This document shows positions 44,778 to 55,593 of a DNA stretch of 64,000 nucleotides, in pieces. A model generated the notes under the pieces. It did no database searches and had not been told where the DNA came from. It was given only the letters and a program-made list of their open reading frames with translations. Every line of letters begins with the position of its first letter. Position 1 is the first letter of the stretch. The DNA is from Caballeronia sp. TF1N1 (GTDB taxonomy: Bacteria > Pseudomonadota > Gammaproteobacteria > Burkholderiales > Burkholderiaceae), in assembly GCF_022878925.1 (NCBI RefSeq), contig NZ_CP084628.1, forward strand, positions 372,001-436,000, given 5' to 3'. A program made the translations under genes and the position numbers.

Positions 44778-47700
44778 ATGGAAGCTGACAAGCTGATACC
44801 GGACACGCGCACCGACGCGCCCGAGCCGAGCTTTCTTCTCGGCGGCGGCGAGATGGGCGCGCTCATCCGCGCTTTCGACTGGACGCAAACCTCGCTCGGC
44901 TCGCCCGAACAATGGCCGCAGAGTCTCAAGACGGCCGTGCGCATCATGCTCACCTCGCGGCAGCCGATCTGGGTCGGCTGGGGTCCCGACCTCCTGTTCT
45001 TCTACAACGATCCTTACAAGTCGATCATCGGCGGCAAGCATCCGCAAGCGCTCGGTCAGCCGACGTCGGTGGTGTGGCGCGAAATCTGGAACGAGATCGG
45101 CCCGCTGCTCGACACCGCGCTTGCCGGCATCGAAGGCACCTTCGTCGAGCAAAAGCTGCTCATCATGGAACGCAACGGCTTCCCGGAGGAAACGTACTAC
45201 ACGTTCTCCTATAGCCCGATTCCGGACGATCGCGGCGGCGCGGGCGGCATCATCTGCGCCAATAGCGACGATACCCAACGCGTGCTTGGCGAACGCCAGT
45301 TGCTCGTACTGCGCGAACTGGCTGCGTCGGCCGCGAACGCGCGTTCGTGGCGCGAGGCCTGCGAACGTTCGATGAACGTGCTCGCGAATGCCGCGCGCGA
45401 CATGCCTTTCGCGTTGCTCTATACAGCCGAGCCCGGCGACGAAAGCGCCACGCTCACCGGCGCATGCGGCATCGCGCCGGGCAGTGCGGCCGCGCCGGAA
45501 GTGCTGCATGCGGCGCAAGCGGGCGCGTGGCCCGTTCACGAAGTGCTGCGCGACAACCAAGCGCGGCTCGTGACCAATCTGAAGGGTTTCATCGAAGGAC
45601 CGCTGCCCACCGGCTCGTGGAATGCCGCGCCGACGCACGCGGTGCTGCTGCCTATCGCGCCGTCGGGCGAGACCGGGCGCGCGGGCGTGCTGATCGCCGC
45701 GCTCAATCCATACCGTCTCTTCGACGAAGGCTATCGCGCGTTCCTGAACCTCGTGGGCGGCCAGATCGGCGCGGCCATCGGCGCCGCGCATGCCTATGAG
45801 GAAGAACGCCGCCGCGCCGAGGCGCTCGCCGAAATCGACCGCGCCAAGACCACCTTCTTCTCGAATATCAGCCACGAGTTCAGAACCCCGCTCACGCTGA
45901 TGCTCGGCCCGCTCGAAGACCTGCTGACGAAGCCGGAGCGCGCGGGCGACGAAGTGCGTCTGCTCGAAATCACGCATCGCAATGGTTTGCGCCTGCTCAA
46001 GCTCGTCAACGCGCTGCTCGACTTTTCGCGCATCGAGGCCGGGCGTATCGAGATTCATCGGCAGACCACCGACATCGGCGCGTTCACGGCGGAGCTGGCT
46101 TCGTTGTTTCGCTCGGCCATCGAATCGGCGGGGCTGCGCTTTTACATCGACATTCCCTCGACGCCGGTGCTCGCCGACATCGATCGCGACATGTGGGAAA
46201 AAGTCGTGATGAACCTGCTGTCGAACGCGTTCAAGTTCACGTTTCGCGGCACGATCGAAGTGACGCTGCGCACGAACGCCGCGCAGCGCGTGGAGATGAG
46301 CGTGCGCGATACCGGCATCGGCATCGCGGAGGCGGAACTGGCGCGCGTTTTCGAGCGCTTTCATCGCGTGGCGGGCGCGACCGGGCGCTCGGTGGAAGGC
46401 AGCGGTATCGGCCTTGCAATGGTTCAGGAACTCGTCAAGCTGCATGACGGCGCCATCAGCGTGCAAAGCAGTCCCGGCGAGGGCACGCGCTTTACCGTGA
46501 CGCTGCCCGCCGCGCATGAACGAGTCGACGCGCAACATGCCGATACGCCGCGCGCGCAAGCCAGCAGCGGCGCGCGCAGTTATGTCGATGCCGCCTTGCG
46601 CTGGATTCCCGACGCAAGCGAACCGGCGCTCGCCCTCGACGACGAAACGCCGCTCGGCGCGGGCGCGAACGCCAGCGCATCCGCCGATGAAATCCGCGGC
46701 CGCGTGCTGGTGGTCGACGACAACGCCGACCTGCGCGAATACATGCGTCGCATGCTGGTCGCGGCGGGCCACGAAGTGAGCGTCGCGGCCGACGGCGAGA
46801 ACGCGCTCGAAGCGGCGCGCACCGGGCATCCCGAAGTGATCGTGTCGGACGTGATGATGCCGCGCCTCGACGGCTTCGGCCTCTTGAACGCCGTGCGCGC
46901 CGACGAAGCGCTGCGCGAGACACCGGTCGTGCTGCTGTCCGCGCGCGCGGGCGAGGAAGCGCGCCTGGGCGGTCTCGAAGCCGGCGCGCACGACTATCTG
47001 ACCAAGCCCTTCGCCGCGCGAGAATTGCTTGCGCGAGTCGCGAGCAATCTGCGCATCGCGCGGCTGCGGCGCGCGTCCGAGGAGAACCTGCGCGAAGAGT
47101 CGCGCATGCTGGAGATTCTGAACGACGTCGGCACCACGGTCGCGGGCGAGCTCGATCTGTCGCGCGCCGTGCAGGTCGTCGTGGATGCCGCCACCGAGCT
47201 CACCGGCGCGGCCTTCGGCTCGTTCTTCTACAACCTGCTCGACGACAAGGGCGAGAGCTACACGCTCTATTCCATCTCCGGCGTGCCGAAAGACGCGTTT
47301 TCGCGCTTTCCCATGCCGCGCAACACCGCGCTCTTCGGCCCGACTTTCGCGGGCGAAGGCGTGGTGCGTTCCGACGACATCACGAAAGACCCGCGCTACG
47401 GCCAGCGCGCGCCGCATTACGGCATGCCGGAAGGTCATCTCAGCGTATGCAGCTATCTCGCCGCGCCCGTCATCTCGCGCACGGGCGAAGTGCTGGGCGG
47501 GCTGTTTTTCGGTCATCCCGAACCGGCGATGTTCAACCTGCGCGCGGAGCGGATCGTCGTGGGTATCGCCGCGCAGGCGGCTATCGCCATCGACAACGCG
47601 CGGCTCTTTCAGGCGGCGCAGGACGAGATCGCCGAGCGCACCAAGGCGCAGGCCGCGCTGCACGATCTCAACGATACGCTCGAACGCCGCGTCGCCGACG

Positions 47701-49655
47701 CCATCGCGGACCGCGACCGGCTGTGGGAACTGACCGAAGACCTGTTCGTCGTGACGAGCTTCGAAGGCGCGCTGCTGCGCGTGAGCCCGTCATGGTCGAC
47801 CGTGCTCGGCGTCGATCTGCAGCGCGTGCATGCGCGAACCATGCTCGACCTCGTCCATCCCGACGACGTCGAAGCGGTCGCGAGCGCGATGGAAAGTCTG
47901 CGCCAAAGCGGCGCGTCCGTGCGTTACGAGTGCCGGCACGGCTTCGTGGAAGGCGGCTGGCGCTGGATCGCGTGGACCTTGTCGATCGACCCGGCCACGC
48001 GCCGCATCCACGGCGTGGGGCGCGACGTCACCGCGGACCGCGAAACCGCCGACGCGCTGCGGCACGCCGAGGAAGCGCTGCGCATGGCGCAGAAGATGGA
48101 AGCCATCGGCAAATTGACGGGCGGCGTCGCGCACGACTTCAACAATCTGCTGCAGGTGATCGGCGGGAATCTGCAATTGCTGGCAAAGGACGTCGCGGGC
48201 CAGGAACGCCCCGAGCAGCGCGTGAAGAGCGCGCTCGCGGGCGTGGCGCGCGGCGCGAACCTCGCCTCGCAGCTGCTTGCATTCGGCAGACGCCAGCCGC
48301 TCGCGCCGAAGGTCGTCAATCTGGGCCGCTTCGTGCGCGGTCTCGACGACATGTTCCGCCGCGCGCTGGGCGACGGCATCGAGATCGAGACGATCGTATC
48401 GGGCGGCTTGTGGAACACGCTCGTCGATCCGTTCCAGGTCGAGAACGCGCTGCTCAATCTGGCGATCAACGCGCGCGACGCGATGAACGCGCACGGCAAG
48501 CTGACCATCGAAGCGGGCAATGCATCGCTCGATGAAAACTACGCCAAGCGCCACGCCGACCTGTTGCCCGGCCAATACGTCATGGTCGCTGTTACCGATA
48601 CCGGCTCGGGCATGTCGCCCGAAGTACAGGAACGCGCGTTCGAACCGTTCTTCACCACCAAGCGCGAGGGCCAGGGCACGGGTCTCGGACTCTCGATGGT
48701 GTACGGCTTCGTGAAGCAGTCCGGCGGCCACGTGAAGGTGTACAGCGAGGAAGGACACGGCACGACGATACGCATTTATCTGCCGCGCGCGCGCCAGGAA
48801 GAAGACCTCGAAACCACGATCGACGCCGGCCCCGCGCACGGCGGCGACGAAACCATACTCGTGGTCGAGGACGACGAAGAAGTGCGCGCAACCGTCGTCG
48901 CCATGCTTGGCGACCTCGGTTATCGCGTGCTTCGTGCAAAGGATGCGCAAAGCGCACTGGCTATCGTCGAGAGCGGCGTGCCCGTGGACCTGCTCTTCAC
49001 CGATGTCGTGATGCCCGGTCCGCTACGCAGCCCCGAACTGGCACGAAAGGCGCGCGAACGCGTGCCGGGTATCGCGGTGCTGTTCACGTCGGGCTACACG
49101 GACAACGCCATCGTGCATGCGGGACGGCTCGATGAAGGCATCGATCTGCTGAGCAAGCCTTATATGCATGAGGCGCTCGCCCGCAAGGTGCGTCAGGTGC
49201 TCGCGGCTAGCGGCAAGGGCGCGAGTTCCAGCGCACCGCCCGCGACGGTCACCGGCAACACGGTTTCCGATGCCACGCCTGCCGACGCCCTCTCGCACAT
49301 GCGCGTGCTGTTCGTCGAAGACAACGAACTCGTGCGCGTAAGCAGCGCCGAGTTGCTGCGCACGTTCGGGCTCGATCTCGTGGAAGCCGGCAGCGTCGCC
49401 GAGGCGCTCGCCCTGCTGCGCGAAGAGCGCTTCGAACTCTTGCTGACCGATGTGGATCTGGCGGGCGAATCGGGCATCGAGCTGGCCCTTGCGGCTAGCC
49501 GTGAGGCGCCCGGAATCGGCGTGGTGTTCGTCACCGGATACGACCTCGTCCTGAGCGCCGACGAACGCAAGGCCTTGCCGCGCGCGACGCAGTTGCGCAA
49601 GCCCTACGACCCGCTGGCGCTGATCGAAGCGTTGAACGCAGCGGTGATGCGTTGA
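44778..49655 (+). CDS. Hybrid sensor kinase with two kinase cores and three receivers
   Basis: 1625 residues, no membrane segments. Order: PAS-like region (about 10-180), GAF (about 195-340), HisKA with His366 in ISHEFRTPL, HATPase (to about 570), receiver with Asp691, GAF (about 785-945), PAS (about 980-1075), second HisKA with His1119 in [11 protein letters not shown], HATPase (to about 1335), receiver with Asp1409, and receiver with Asp1558. Both ATPase domains keep their N, G1 and G2 boxes. It is a soluble phosphorelay hub; no separate response regulator is next to it. GAGGAG lies 11 bases before the ATG at 44778. Confidence 0.92.
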   Translation: MEADKLIPDTRTDAPEPSFLLGGGEMGALIRAFDWTQTSLGSPEQWPQSLKTAVRIMLTSRQPIWVGWGPDLLFFYNDPYKSIIGGKHPQALGQPTSVVWREIWNEIGPLLDTALAGIEGTFVEQKLLIMERNGFPEETYYTFSYSPIPDDRGGAGGIICANSDDTQRVLGERQLLVLRELAASAANARSWREACERSMNVLANAARDMPFALLYTAEPGDESATLTGACGIAPGSAAAPEVLHAAQAGAWPVHEVLRDNQARLVTNLKGFIEGPLPTGSWNAAPTHAVLLPIAPSGETGRAGVLIAALNPYRLFDEGYRAFLNLVGGQIGAAIGAAHAYEEERRRAEALAEIDRAKTTFFSNISHEFRTPLTLMLGPLEDLLTKPERAGDEVRLLEITHRNGLRLLKLVNALLDFSRIEAGRIEIHRQTTDIGAFTAELASLFRSAIESAGLRFYIDIPSTPVLADIDRDMWEKVVMNLLSNAFKFTFRGTIEVTLRTNAAQRVEMSVRDTGIGIAEAELARVFERFHRVAGATGRSVEGSGIGLAMVQELVKLHDGAISVQSSPGEGTRFTVTLPAAHERVDAQHADTPRAQASSGARSYVDAALRWIPDASEPALALDDETPLGAGANASASADEIRGRVLVVDDNADLREYMRRMLVAAGHEVSVAADGENALEAARTGHPEVIVSDVMMPRLDGFGLLNAVRADEALRETPVVLLSARAGEEARLGGLEAGAHDYLTKPFAARELLARVASNLRIARLRRASEENLREESRMLEILNDVGTTVAGELDLSRAVQVVVDAATELTGAAFGSFFYNLLDDKGESYTLYSISGVPKDAFSRFPMPRNTALFGPTFAGEGVVRSDDITKDPRYGQRAPHYGMPEGHLSVCSYLAAPVISRTGEVLGGLFFGHPEPAMFNLRAERIVVGIAAQAAIAIDNARLFQAAQDEIAERTKAQAALHDLNDTLERRVADAIADRDRLWELTEDLFVVTSFEGALLRVSPSWSTVLGVDLQRVHARTMLDLVHPDDVEAVASAMESLRQSGASVRYECRHGFVEGGWRWIAWTLSIDPATRRIHGVGRDVTADRETADALRHAEEALRMAQKMEAIGKLTGGVAHDFNNLLQVIGGNLQLLAKDVAGQERPEQRVKSALAGVARGANLASQLLAFGRRQPLAPKVVNLGRFVRGLDDMFRRALGDGIEIETIVSGGLWNTLVDPFQVENALLNLAINARDAMNAHGKLTIEAGNASLDENYAKRHADLLPGQYVMVAVTDTGSGMSPEVQERAFEPFFTTKREGQGTGLGLSMVYGFVKQSGGHVKVYSEEGHGTTIRIYLPRARQEEDLETTIDAGPAHGGDETILVVEDDEEVRATVVAMLGDLGYRVLRAKDAQSALAIVESGVPVDLLFTDVVMPGPLRSPELARKARERVPGIAVLFTSGYTDNAIVHAGRLDEGIDLLSKPYMHEALARKVRQVLAASGKGASSSAPPATVTGNTVSDATPADALSHMRVLFVEDNELVRVSSAELLRTFGLDLVEAGSVAEALALLREERFELLLTDVDLAGESGIELALAASREAPGIGVVFVTGYDLVLSADERKALPRATQLRKPYDPLALIEALNAAVMR

Positions 49656-49659
49656 TCCG

Positions 49660-49689
49660 CTAGCCGTCTCCGAAAGCGGAGACGGCTAG
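49660..49689. terminator. Bidirectional terminator hairpin
   Basis: CTAGCCGTCTCCG (49660-49672) and CGGAGACGGCTAG (49677-49689) form a perfect 13-bp stem with an AAAG loop, between the convergent kinase and DAHP synthase genes. Confidence 0.8.
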
Positions 49690-49699
49690 GTACGCACGC

Positions 49700-50818
49700 C
49701 TAGCCGCGACGACGCTGTCTCACCGCATCGGCAAGCAGGTCGAGCACCGGCTCGGTCTGGCTCCAGCCGAGACACGCATCCGTGATCGAGACGCCGTGCT
49801 TGAGCGGCACGCCCGGCTTGAGGTCCTGCCGCCCTTCGTCCAGATGGCTTTCGATCATCACGCCGGTGATGCGGCTTTCGCCCGCGATCAGTTGCCGCGC
49901 GATGTCTTCGGCCACATCTACCTGCCGCAGATGCGACTTGTTCGAGTTGGCATGCGAGCAATCGATCATCACCTGCTCGCGCTGTCCGAGCGCCGCCAAC
50001 GCCGCGCAACTCGCCGCGACGCTGGCCGCATCGTAATTCGGTGCTTTTTTGCCGCCGCGCAGGATCACGTGGCAGTCGTCGTTGCCGCGCGTTTCGAAGA
50101 TGGCGGCAAGGCCCATCTTCGTCATGCCCATGAAGGCATGGCTCGCGCGCGCCGCGACGATCGCGTCCGCCGCGACTTGCACGCCGCCGTCCGTGCCGTT
50201 CTTGAAGCCGATCGGGCAACTGAGCCCCGACGCCAGTTGCCGATGGCTCTGACTCTCCGTCGTGCGTGCGCCGATTGCGCCCCACGCGATCAGGTCCGCG
50301 ATGTACTGCGGACTCAGCAGGTCGAGAAATTCGGTGCCCGTTGGCAGACCAAGCTCGCTGATTTCCAGCAGAAGCTCACGCGCGCGGCGCAGACCTTCGT
50401 TGATACGGAAACTGCCGTCCAAACGCGGGTCGTTGATATAGCCCTTCCAGCCGACCGTCGTGCGCGGCTTTTCGAAGTACACGCGCATGACGATCAGCAA
50501 ATCGTCGCCGAGACGATCCGCGACGGTCTTCAGATGGTGCGCGTATTCGATCGCTTGGTCGTGATCGTGAATGGAACACGGTCCGACCACGACCACGAGG
50601 CGGTCATCGCGGCCATGCAGAACGTCCGCGATGCGTGCACGGCTCGTTTCCACGAGCGCCTGCACGCCGGGCGTGACCGGCAGTTCGTCGAGCAAAAGCG
50701 CTGGCGAGATCAGCGGGCGCACCGCGCCGATGCGCGTATCGTCGATACGGGTCGTGTCTTGCGTGGAGTCGGCCACGCCGGCCTCCTGATCGCGGGAGGG
50801 GTTGTCGATGCGGCTCAA
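49700..50818 (-). CDS. aroG: 3-deoxy-7-phosphoheptulonate synthase (class I, AroG-type)
   Basis: 372 residues. It catalyses the first step of aromatic amino acid synthesis (phosphoenolpyruvate plus erythrose 4-phosphate). Motifs: VVVGPCSIHD, RVYFEKPRTTVGWKGYINDP, GARTTESQSHRQLASG, GFKNGTDG and MIDCSHANSNKSH (metal and substrate residues). The length fits the AroF/G/H family. It stands alone. Confidence 0.97.
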   Translation of the reverse strand: MSRIDNPSRDQEAGVADSTQDTTRIDDTRIGAVRPLISPALLLDELPVTPGVQALVETSRARIADVLHGRDDRLVVVVGPCSIHDHDQAIEYAHHLKTVADRLGDDLLIVMRVYFEKPRTTVGWKGYINDPRLDGSFRINEGLRRARELLLEISELGLPTGTEFLDLLSPQYIADLIAWGAIGARTTESQSHRQLASGLSCPIGFKNGTDGGVQVAADAIVAARASHAFMGMTKMGLAAIFETRGNDDCHVILRGGKKAPNYDAASVAASCAALAALGQREQVMIDCSHANSNKSHLRQVDVAEDIARQLIAGESRITGVMIESHLDEGRQDLKPGVPLKHGVSITDACLGWSQTEPVLDLLADAVRQRRRG

Positions 50819-51021
50819 GGTCAGCTCCGTCGGGCGTAATGAATGCGTAAAGAGTGCATGTTGCGGCTATTCGATGCGAGAAAACCGCGCACTTTTGGCC
50901 GCGCGGTGCAAACATCGATTATCGCATTTGAAGCGCATGCGTCGCGCATTTCCGAAAGCGGACGAGGATCGTGCGTATCATGAAAGGAACCGGAACACGC
51001 CATTCATCAAGGGAGCAGACC

Positions 51022-51696
51022 ATGCGAATCGAAACATCCTTTCTCTTCGATCTCGACGGAACGCTGGTCGACAGCGTCTATCAGCACGTGCTCGCGTGGA
51101 AAGAAGCGCTGGATAGCGAGGGCATCGAACTGTCGGTGTGGCGCATTCATCGCAAAATCGGCATGAGCGGCGGCCTCTTCACCGATCAATTGCTGCGCGA
51201 AACGCATGGGGAGATCAACGCGGATCGCGTGGAACGTCTGCGGCGCCTTCATGCCGACGCTTATCAACGTCTGCGCGCACAGGTCTGCCCATTGCCGGGC
51301 GCGCGCGAATTGCTCGACGCGCTGACCGAGGCGGGCACGCGCTGGGCGATCGCCACGAGCGGCCGCATGGAAACGGCGGCGTTCAATCTCGAAGCATTGG
51401 GCGTGGACCCAGGCAAGCAAGTGGTCGTCACGCGCGATCAGGTGAAATACGCCAAGCCCGATCCCGACTTGTTCCTTGCGGCGGCCGCGCGTCTGAACGT
51501 GCCGATCGAGCATACGGTGGTGGTTGGCGACAGCATCTGGGACATGCTCGCGGCGCGTCGCTGCCGATCGCTCGGCGTCGGCCTGCTCTCGGGCGGTTAT
51601 GGCAGCGACGAACTGGAACGCTCGGGCGCGCTGCGCGTCTACGAAGACCCCGCCGACCTGCTGTTCCATCTCGACGAAGTGGCCGCGCGCCCTTGA
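51022..51696 (+). CDS. HAD-family phosphatase
   Basis: 224 residues. HAD motifs: DLDGT (residues 10-14), TSG (about 114), Lys in KYAKPDPD, and VVGDSIWDM. A helical cap at about 20-85 places it with phosphoglycolate phosphatase or beta-phosphoglucomutase-like enzymes; the substrate is not clear. The ATG at 51022 has GGGAG 6 bases upstream. Confidence 0.9.
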   Translation: MRIETSFLFDLDGTLVDSVYQHVLAWKEALDSEGIELSVWRIHRKIGMSGGLFTDQLLRETHGEINADRVERLRRLHADAYQRLRAQVCPLPGARELLDALTEAGTRWAIATSGRMETAAFNLEALGVDPGKQVVVTRDQVKYAKPDPDLFLAAAARLNVPIEHTVVVGDSIWDMLAARRCRSLGVGLLSGGYGSDELERSGALRVYEDPADLLFHLDEVAARP

Positions 51697-51702
51697 ATCA
51701 TG

Positions 51703-52872
51703 CTAAAACGCGTGCCGCAAGCCGACAGTGACGCCGACTTGCGTACCTGTCGATGACGGCGACAACGTATTGAGCATCGCCTGCCCGAGCACGGAATCGG
51801 GCGGCGCGCCCTTTACGTGCTGATAGACGCCTTCGAGATAGACATCCGTGCGTTTCGAGAGCGAATAGTCGGTCTGCAACATGACCGTATGCCACGACGG
51901 ATAAGCGATGGATGCCGCGTTGCCGTAAGCGCCGTCCGTGAACGTGTAAGCCGCCGATACGCTCAACACGGGCGTGAGCGCGTAATGCACGTTCGCTTCG
52001 TAATTGTCGAGACGCAGGGTGCCATCGAGCGGAATATAGTTGCCGAGCCCGATGGAAAGCACGCTGTTCATGTTGTCGAGCTGCGTGTGCGACCAGACGA
52101 GACCGACCGTCGCTGGCCCGAAGGTGGCGTTGGCGCCCGCGCCCCAGATGCGCTGCCGTTGCGCGACGAAGTTCGCGCTGCCATCCCCTTGCGACACCGC
52201 GCCATTCAAATTCGTCCCCGCAATGCCGCCGCCCGCGTTGTTCAATTGCAGATAGCCGCCCGCGACCGTGAACGGCCCTTGCGCATACGATGCCGAAAAG
52301 CCATACGCGCGGTTATCCGCGAAGTTTCCGGCGCTATTGCCGAAGGAATACATGCTCTCGACCGTCACACCGCGATAAGTGGGGCTGACGTATTTGACGG
52401 TGTTGTTGATGACGACCGAGTTTGCCGCCAGATTATCGTTTTCGAACGGATGCGCCGAGATGCTGCCGCCCCACGTATTGAATTCGGCGGTGAGCGGACC
52501 GAGCAGATCGTTGAGCACGTCGTATTGACGCCCGGCCGTGAGCGTGCCGTAGTCGTCGTGTTGCAGGCCGACCCATGCTTGCGAGCCGAAGCCATCGCCC
52601 GCGAATGCATTGGTGCCGTTATTCAGATTGAAGCCTTGCTCCAGCTTGAAGATGGCTTTAAGGCCGCCGCCGAGATCCTCACTGCCTTTCAGGCCGAAGA
52701 CCGTGTTCTGCGTGACGCTGCTGAGCATCTGCCAGTTGCTGTGGCCGGTCTGATTGTTGGTGTAGACGATACCCGTGTCGATCAGGCCATATAGCGTGAC
52801 ACTGCTTTGCGCATGCACCGAAGCTGCGCATAAAGCGGCAGGCAGCGCGACGATCAACATTGACCTTTTCAT
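51703..52872 (-). CDS. Outer-membrane porin (Burkholderia OmpC-like)
   Basis: 389 residues from the ATG at 52872 with GGAG 9 bases upstream. The signal peptide ends SVHA-Q and is followed by SSVTLYGLIDTGIVYTNN, typical of Gram-negative porins of this group. A PEFNTW-like loop and a C-terminal strand ending VGLRHAF with a terminal Phe complete the barrel pattern. It forms a trimeric diffusion pore. The stop is 6 bases from the convergent HAD gene. Confidence 0.95.
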   Translation of the reverse strand: MKRSMLIVALPAALCAASVHAQSSVTLYGLIDTGIVYTNNQTGHSNWQMLSSVTQNTVFGLKGSEDLGGGLKAIFKLEQGFNLNNGTNAFAGDGFGSQAWVGLQHDDYGTLTAGRQYDVLNDLLGPLTAEFNTWGGSISAHPFENDNLAANSVVINNTVKYVSPTYRGVTVESMYSFGNSAGNFADNRAYGFSASYAQGPFTVAGGYLQLNNAGGGIAGTNLNGAVSQGDGSANFVAQRQRIWGAGANATFGPATVGLVWSHTQLDNMNSVLSIGLGNYIPLDGTLRLDNYEANVHYALTPVLSVSAAYTFTDGAYGNAASIAYPSWHTVMLQTDYSLSKRTDVYLEGVYQHVKGAPPDSVLGQAMLNTLSPSSTGTQVGVTVGLRHAF

Positions 52873-53112
52873 TGCTGAAAGCTCCATGAACGATTGAAAG
52901 CGACGGCCTGCCCGGAGAGCGGCGACTGGCAATTGATCGTACGACGCCAAAATTGTGCGGGCGCAATATCGGCATGGCGTTGCATAAATGCTATTCCGGC
53001 GCGGTACTGAATTCTTGCGGGTCTCGAATTAAGGCAAGACTGCGTCAATATCCCGTTGCTGGTGCTGCATAAGGTCGTAGAACGTCTAAAACATGCGAGG
53101 CCCGCACGGCAG
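52873..53112. other. Porin upstream region
   Basis: No gene seen. It should hold the porin promoter on the minus strand, but no strong -35/-10 pair was recognised. Confidence 0.35.
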
Positions 53113-53271
53113 TTACAGCGAATGCGTTTGACGCCTCCGCATGTGCGACATCAGCACGAATAAGAAGACGACGACGCCGAGCCAGCAGGCCACGTGAAGA
53201 CATAGGAGATATAAAGGCAAGAGCGCACTTGGTTCTGCGGTCGGATCGAGGTTGAATTCGGCATAACGCAA
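53113..53271 (-). CDS. Candidate 52-residue single-span membrane peptide
   Basis: The frame from TTG (53271) to TAA (53113) encodes an acidic N-terminus (RYAEFNLDPTAEPS), one hydrophobic helix (LLCLHVACWLGVVVFLFVLM) and a basic end (RRRQTHSL). The positive-inside pattern looks like a real membrane peptide. The start is uncertain: the codon is TTG with no strong ribosome site, and the frame stays open further upstream. It lies between the MFS gene and the porin. Confidence 0.4.
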   Translation of the reverse strand: MRYAEFNLDPTAEPSALLPLYLLCLHVACWLGVVVFLFVLMSHMRRRQTHSL

Positions 53272-53298
53272 TCTACTGCCGCAGATCTGCAAGTTTGG

Positions 53299-53322
53299 GC
53301 GCGGACAAGCTACCGTCCGCGC
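53299..53322 (-). terminator. Hairpin after the catabolic operon
   Basis: GCGCGGAC (53299-53306) and GTCCGCGC (53315-53322) form an 8-bp stem with an 8-base loop, 14 bases after the last MFS gene. It lacks a T run on the minus strand, so its strength is unsure. Confidence 0.5.
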
Positions 53323-53335
53323 AAGACAAGGTCGA

Positions 53336-54640
53336 CTAACTCCTCACCCCCACCCCCGCCGCCCCAACTCCACTACGCCCACGCAACACACACCCTACCG
53401 CCACCGCGCCGACCAACAAACCCGCCGCCACGACGATCAACGCCACATCCGTGCGTCCCGTCACGTCCTTGAGATAGCCGATCATATAGGGCGACACGAA
53501 GCCCGCGAGATTGCCGATGGAGTTGATCATCGCAATGCCCGCTGCCGCCGTCACGCCGGTGAGAAACGCCGTCGGCAAGCTCCAGAACAACGCGGGAATC
53601 GACAGCACGCCCATGTTGGCGATGCACAGCGCGATCACGCCCAATACCGGCTGGTTCTGCCACACGACGCACAACGCAAAGCCAAGCGCGGCCATCGAGA
53701 ACGCGGCAATCAGATGCCACTTGCGTTCCTTGCGACGATCCGCCGAGAATCCGAACGCCAGCATGCTGATGATCGCGCACACGCCCGGCAACGCCGTGAG
53801 AAGCCCGATAGTGAATGGATCGGCCACGCCCATCTTCTGCACGAGCGTCGGCATCCAGAAGCTGATCGCGTACAGCCCCATGTTGTAGACGAAATAGATC
53901 AGCACCAGCGCCCAGATGCGTCCATGACCCAGCAGGCTCATGAAGCCATGCGCGATCTTGTCGCGATTCTCCGCCGCAAGCACCGTGCTCAGATGCGTCT
54001 TCTCGCCATCGGTCAGCCACGTGACGCGGCGAATATCCTCGCTCATGCGGAAGTAGATATAGATGCCGAGGAGTATCGTCGGAATGCCTTCGCACAAGAT
54101 CAGCCACTGCCAGCCGCGCATGCCGCCGACGCCCGACAGAAAGCCGAGAATCGAGCCGGACACGAGTCCGCCGATTACGCCCGACGATGCCAGCGCGATA
54201 TAAAACACGCCCCATGCGCGTCCGCGTCGCGCCGCCGGATACCACTGGCTCATGTAATAAATCGCGCCCGGAATGAAGCCCGCTTCGGCAAGACCCAGCA
54301 GAAAGCGCATGACATAAAATTGCGTCGGCGTGCGGATGAAAATGGTCGCGCACGAAAGCAGGCCCCACGTCACCATGATTCGCGCAATCCAGCGCCGCGC
54401 ACCCACGCGATGCAAGATTACGTTGCTCGGCACTTCGAGCAGAAAGTAACCGAGAAAAAAGATGCCCGCGCCGAAGCCATACACGGCATCGCTGAAATGG
54501 AGGTCGCTCGACATCTGCAGCTTGGCGAACCCCACGTTCACGCGGTTCAAATAGGAAAAGAAAAATCCAAGCATCAGCACGGGCAGAATGCGCAGGGATA
54601 TCTTTCTGAAAAGCCTGTTTTCGTCGATGGCGGGCGTCAT
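53336..54640 (-). CDS. MFS transporter, anion:cation symporter type
   Basis: 434 residues, twelve predicted helices. It has FFFSYLNRVNVGFAKLQMSS and the loop motif RVGARRWIARIMVTWG typical of the ACS subfamily (sugar acids, tartrate, phthalate). The last gene of the six-gene minus-strand operon, 32 bases after the upstream amidohydrolase. The substrate is likely an organic acid; the sequence does not tell which. Confidence 0.92.
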   Translation of the reverse strand: MTPAIDENRLFRKISLRILPVLMLGFFFSYLNRVNVGFAKLQMSSDLHFSDAVYGFGAGIFFLGYFLLEVPSNVILHRVGARRWIARIMVTWGLLSCATIFIRTPTQFYVMRFLLGLAEAGFIPGAIYYMSQWYPAARRGRAWGVFYIALASSGVIGGLVSGSILGFLSGVGGMRGWQWLILCEGIPTILLGIYIYFRMSEDIRRVTWLTDGEKTHLSTVLAAENRDKIAHGFMSLLGHGRIWALVLIYFVYNMGLYAISFWMPTLVQKMGVADPFTIGLLTALPGVCAIISMLAFGFSADRRKERKWHLIAAFSMAALGFALCVVWQNQPVLGVIALCIANMGVLSIPALFWSLPTAFLTGVTAAAGIAMINSIGNLAGFVSPYMIGYLKDVTGRTDVALIVVAAGLLVGAVAVGCVLRGRSGVGAAGVGVRS

Positions 54641-54672
54641 GTCAGTCTCCTTGATTTCGTGCGGTCATGTTT

Positions 54673-55593
54673 TTATTCGACGCGATAGAAACGTCGCGCG
54701 GTCCCTTCGAACAACGCGCGTAAATCGGTTTCGGTGGCTTGCGGCAAGGCGCCGAGCACATCGGCGACGATCTCCGTGAAGCTCGCCGACAAGTTACCCA
54801 CCGGCAGATTGCTCGCGAACATCGAACGCTCGTAGCCGAATAGATCGACGGCTTCGCGAATCACGCGGCGATTGCTCGCGCTGTCCCACGTGCCGTTCGG
54901 CAAGCCGAGTTCCGATACCTTCAGATAGACGTTCGGACACGCCGCGAGCTTCTCCATTCCACGGCGCCAGATCGCGACGCCTTCGTCCGATCGATCGAGC
55001 GGCAAGCCGAGATGGTTCGTGACGATAGGCGTCTTCGGGAATGCACGCGCCACTTCCGCCGCTTCTTCCAAGTGCCAATACGGCACGCGCAAGTCCCACG
55101 AGAAGCCGTACTTATCGAGTAAAGCGAGACCCGCAAGCCATGCTTCGTCTTGCATCGTGCCCGGTTGGCCCGCAACGGATTCATGCGGACCGCTGGAGAT
55201 TTCAGGCTTCGAGCGCACGCCGCGCGCGAGCGGGCTGTTTGCATGACCTGCGAGAATCGCATCGCAATCAGGCTGCACGAAGAACACATGGCCGACGATC
55301 GCGCTGGGTAATCCCGTTTTCGCGTTGAGCGCGGTGAGCCAGTCGGTTTCGCGCACTTGTTGCTTGCGCGAACGCTCCGCTTCCACATGCACGGTGCCGA
55401 TCACGTTGAAGCCGGCCGTCGCCTGGCGATACTGCGGCGGCAAAAAGTCCTGACACATTCGGCGATAGTCGCCGAGGAAGAAGGCGTCGTCGTACTCGTT
55501 CGTGAGCCAGGGAAAGTCGCCGTCCGACAGGTCCCAGAAGTGATGATGCGCATCCAGTATCGGCAAGTCGAAGCCGAGCGTGTTGGTGGTCAT
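54673..55593 (-). CDS. Amidohydrolase 1 (lactonase-like, COG3618 type)
   Basis: 306 residues, TIM-barrel amidohydrolase. It has LDAHHHFWD near the N-terminus (metal-binding HxH), VTNHLGLPLDR, and MFASNLPVGNLS near the end. Relatives hydrolyse sugar-acid lactones or 2-pyrone-4,6-dicarboxylate. It overlaps the second amidohydrolase by 4 bases (ATGA). The two are clearly paralogous but distant. Confidence 0.88.
   Translation of the reverse strand: MTTNTLGFDLPILDAHHHFWDLSDGDFPWLTNEYDDAFFLGDYRRMCQDFLPPQYRQATAGFNVIGTVHVEAERSRKQQVRETDWLTALNAKTGLPSAIVGHVFFVQPDCDAILAGHANSPLARGVRSKPEISSGPHESVAGQPGTMQDEAWLAGLALLDKYGFSWDLRVPYWHLEEAAEVARAFPKTPIVTNHLGLPLDRSDEGVAIWRRGMEKLAACPNVYLKVSELGLPNGTWDSASNRRVIREAVDLFGYERSMFASNLPVGNLSASFTEIVADVLGALPQATETDLRALFEGTARRFYRVE

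Noticed and set aside
44775..47663. A 962-codon open frame on the minus strand, antisense to the hybrid kinase
   Set aside because: It is the mirror of a high-GC coding strand. The kinase frame has clear domains; the antisense frame is Arg/His/Asp-rich without any motif.
49660..49689. The 13-bp inverted repeat considered as an attachment site or IS end
   Set aside because: Its position between two convergent stops and tight AAAG loop fit a bidirectional terminator better; no mobile gene is near.
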